Source of the DNA: Mycolicibacterium psychrotolerans
GTDB taxonomy: Bacteria; Actinomycetota; Actinomycetes; Mycobacteriales; Mycobacteriaceae
Direction: 5' to 3'
DNA: 64,000 nt
Assembly (NCBI RefSeq): GCF_010729305.1
Contig: NZ_AP022574.1
Coordinates: 2,170,001-2,234,000, forward strand
This document shows, one piece after another, positions 63,730 to 64,000 of this stretch; within the stretch, counting starts at the first letter, position 1; the number at the start of each line of letters is the position of its first letter. Made by a program: the position numbers and the translations under genes. Below the pieces are notes generated by a model that had not been told where the DNA came from, made no database searches, and worked only from the letters and a program-made list of their open reading frames with translations.

Positions 63730-63766
63730 CGACGGCGACGTGGTCGAGTTCCGTACGACGCTGTGA
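63730..63766 (+). repeat. ychF-end repeat, copy 4
   Basis: The first 24 nt match copy 0 at 23 positions (CGACGGCGACGTGGT, then CGAGTTCCG). The right half differs. In frame it encodes DGDVVEFRTTL-stop. It is the only downstream copy that extends as far left as the DGD codons of ychF. Confidence 0.8.
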
Positions 63767-63849
63767 AGTCAGAACTGAGGGCATCGCGGCGTCGGTTTCG
63801 CTGAGACACGTAGCAGATCCATTGCACGCCAGAACACAAGAGGGCCCAG

Positions 63850-64000
63850 ATGTCGCTGTCCGCGGGTAGCCGGATCGGTATCGCCGGTGCGGCAGTGGTC
63901 GGCGTCGCTTTCGGCATGGCCCGCTACGCCTACGGTGTGACGCTGCCCGATATCCGTCAGGAACTGCACTTGTCGGAGCCGGTGCTCGGCCTGATCGCCA
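63850..64000 (+). CDS. MFS transporter, 5' end only (YbfB/YjiJ-like)
   Basis: The first 50 codons of a gene that runs off the right edge. The segment IGIAGAAVVGVAFGMARYAYGVTLPDI followed by RQELHLSEPVLGLIA matches the first helix and loop of YbfB/YjiJ-type major facilitator proteins. AGAGGG lies a few bases before the ATG. It may belong to the array or to the sequence beyond it. The boundary cannot be seen. Confidence 0.75.
   Translation, partial: MSLSAGSRIGIAGAAVVGVAFGMARYAYGVTLPDIRQELHLSEPVLGLIA

Noticed and set aside
61415..63766. The ychF-end array as a classical integron
   Set aside because: No integrase is visible, the repeats are not attC-like imperfect palindromes, and the complement of the core gives GTTGAAG, which fails the last position of the GTTRRRY core. 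Only the cassette logic is similar.

Overview
The window looks like chromosome from a fast-growing mycobacterium (Mycolicibacterium-type). It is G+C-rich throughout. Gene order from about 5.9 kb to 61.5 kb follows, with gaps, the Mycobacterium tuberculosis block Rv1059-Rv1112 (recalled from memory): glutamine amidotransferase, two patatins, lpqV, echA8/echA9, fadA3, lipU, cbs, pra, metB, greA, mca, hemolysin III, Z-isoprenyl diphosphate synthase, coaA, glyA, desA2, phoH2, polysaccharide deacetylase, fum, glpX, 3beta-HSD, xseB/xseA, ispH, ychF. PE/PPE genes and mazEF3 are absent here, and other modules take their place. No rRNA, tRNA, CRISPR array or transposase was seen.

Layout. 0-3 kb: a DctB/CitA-type sensor kinase (cut by the left edge) divergent from dctA, with a near-perfect CRP palindrome between them. 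3-6 kb: a small secreted protein, then an Ltp-type thiolase divergent from a dihydrodipicolinate-reductase-like gene across a perfect KstR-type operator. 6-10.6 kb: amidohydrolase and patatin genes, lpqV, and a cysteine dioxygenase-rhodanese pair preceded by a tiny reading frame with tandem Cys codons. 10.6-19.7 kb: lipid and acyl-CoA genes (abhydrolase, echA8-echA9, fadA3, SGNH hydrolase, lipU) plus a DUF559 nuclease gene bracketed by 20-nt repeats. 19.7-28 kb: sulfur amino acid genes (cbs, metB), duplicated pra genes, an acyl-CoA dehydrogenase, greA and mca. 28-41.5 kb: DUF255 protein, hemolysin III, isoprenoid synthase, membrane proteins, coaA, a DUF885 peptidase-like gene, glyA, desA2, phoAT-phoH2 and a deacetylase. 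41.5-47 kb: fum, glpX and neighbours. 47.2-51.2 kb: a sulfatase operon (sulfatase, HAD phosphatase, copper-dependent formylglycine-generating enzyme) ending in an unannotated 39-residue Cys/His-rich peptide. 51.3-61.5 kb: regulator pair, 3beta-HSD with a second KstR operator, xseAB, ispH, a lipoprotein transpeptidase, DUF6542 protein and ychF.

The most unusual region is 61.4-63.8 kb. The last codons of ychF recur four more times downstream, at about 62.3, 62.5, 63.3 and 63.75 kb. These copies separate single-gene units (alpha/beta hydrolase, a gene-free hairpin unit, a frameshifted methyltransferase, a SnoaL-like protein) and precede an MFS gene that runs off the right edge. In the two units with intact genes the repeat begins only 3 nt after the stop codon. 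I read this as a cassette-like array built on the ychF 3' end, perhaps by a site-specific recombinase outside the window. No recombinase is visible, so the mechanism is inferred.

Several genes have a TANNNT -10 box ending 6-8 nt before the start codon, which predicts leaderless mRNAs, as is common in mycobacteria.
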